In this document: in pieces, positions 63,744 to 64,000 of the stretch | How positions within the stretch are numbered: the first letter of the stretch is position 1 | Layout of the letters: every line of letters starts with the position of its first letter | Assembly: GCF_902459705.1 (NCBI RefSeq) | Contig: NZ_CABPRU010000012.1 | Location: 1 to 64,000, forward strand | DNA from: Pandoraea terrigena | GTDB lineage: Bacteria; Pseudomonadota; Gammaproteobacteria; Burkholderiales; Burkholderiaceae | Length of the DNA: 64,000 bases | Direction: 5' to 3' | Made by a program: the position numbers and the translations under genes | The notes under the pieces: model-generated | What the model saw: only the letters and a program-made list of their open reading frames with translations | Told to the model about the DNA's origin: nothing | The model's database searches: none

Positions 63744-64000
63744 ATGAGCAAGGCAGCAGGTTGGCTGCGGGGCGCGTTCGCCCTCGCGGTCTGCGGCGTA
63801 GCGGGCGTCGCCCATGCGCAATCGAACATATCGCTTTACGGTCAGGTCGACGCCTGGGTCGGCGCCGCCAAAACGCCCGGCGGCGAGCGCGCCTGGACGC
63901 AAGGCGGCGGCGGAATGTCCACGTCGTACTGGGGCATGAAGGGCACGGAAGATCTCGGCGACGGCCTCAAGGCGATCTTCGCGCTGGAGGATTTCTTCCT
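63744..64000 (+). CDS. Gram-negative porin, OmpC type (5' part only)
   Basis: The first 85 residues of an outer-membrane trimeric porin that continues past the window end. A signal peptide (about 1-26, ending AHAQ) is followed by SNISLYGQVDAWVGAA, the first beta strand of Burkholderiales porins, and by YWGMKGTEDLGDGLKAIFALEDFF, the conserved strand-loop-strand segment. These porins admit small hydrophilic solutes. The gap upstream back to 63511 should contain its promoter; none was assigned. Confidence 0.9.
   Translation, partial: MSKAAGWLRGAFALAVCGVAGVAHAQSNISLYGQVDAWVGAAKTPGGERAWTQGGGGMSTSYWGMKGTEDLGDGLKAIFALEDFF

Overview
This is a GC-rich chromosomal window from a betaproteobacterium of the Burkholderiales. 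The gene content (CoA-dependent 2-aminobenzoate pathway, BcpA/CdiA-type giant haemagglutinin, monomeric isocitrate dehydrogenase, OmpC-type porin, gloB-methyltransferase-rnhA-dnaQ block) makes a Pandoraea-like member of the Burkholderiaceae my best guess. That assignment is inference from gene content, not from a marker gene.

Layout. 1-1733: a contig-edge-like, homopolymer-rich start, then an IS1111-group IS110 element with short subterminal inverted repeats and a likely guide-RNA region. 1733-9657 (minus strand): a seven-gene operon for aerobic 2-aminobenzoate (anthranilate) degradation through CoA thioesters: hybrid monooxygenase/reductase, SDR dehydrogenase, enoyl-CoA hydratase, acyl-CoA dehydrogenase, CoA ligase, thioesterase and a RidA enamine/imine deaminase. 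10118-25518: a contact-dependent inhibition locus with the transporter CdiB, a 3523-residue CdiA, a small acidic immunity protein, and a displaced (orphan) cdiA-CT module with its own membrane-type immunity protein. The orphan carries an 1114-bp direct repeat of cdiA at a constant in-frame offset of 3141 bp, so recombination could swap one toxin for the other.

25742-29625: an MFS transporter and M20 peptidase operon with a divergent LysR regulator and a good LysR-box palindrome. 29709-31610: a stand-alone propionyl-CoA synthetase. 31936-44893: a CpxRA-like two-component system divergent from a compact six-gene efflux cluster (RND pump plus MacAB, each followed by its own outer-membrane factor), with a CpxR-type box between them. 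45224-50553: mltD, then gloB, a methyltransferase, rnhA, dnaQ and tRNA-Val, an order also found in E. coli (gloB-yafS-rnhA-dnaQ-tRNA).

50967-57360: a four-gene module (small PepSY protein, DUF2271 protein, membrane PepSY/flavodoxin/ferredoxin-reductase fusion, ApbE flavin transferase) with a divergent two-component system. The DUF2271 protein contains an ApbE-type flavinylation motif, so this looks like a trans-membrane flavin electron-transfer chain. 57449-58282: a broken gene whose 5' half resembles the TPR domain of Slam and whose 3' half resembles the C-terminus of a surface protein. 58572-62598: monomeric isocitrate dehydrogenase, a TetR regulator and a predicted metal-dependent hydrolase. 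62599-63743: a gene-free island made of two 261-bp inverted arms, each with an internal palindrome, around four tandem 70-bp units. 63744-64000: the start of a porin that runs off the window.

The most unusual material is the toxin-switching CDI locus, the IS1111 element with its candidate guide RNA, the flavinylation-linked electron-transfer module, and the inverted-arm/tandem-repeat island.
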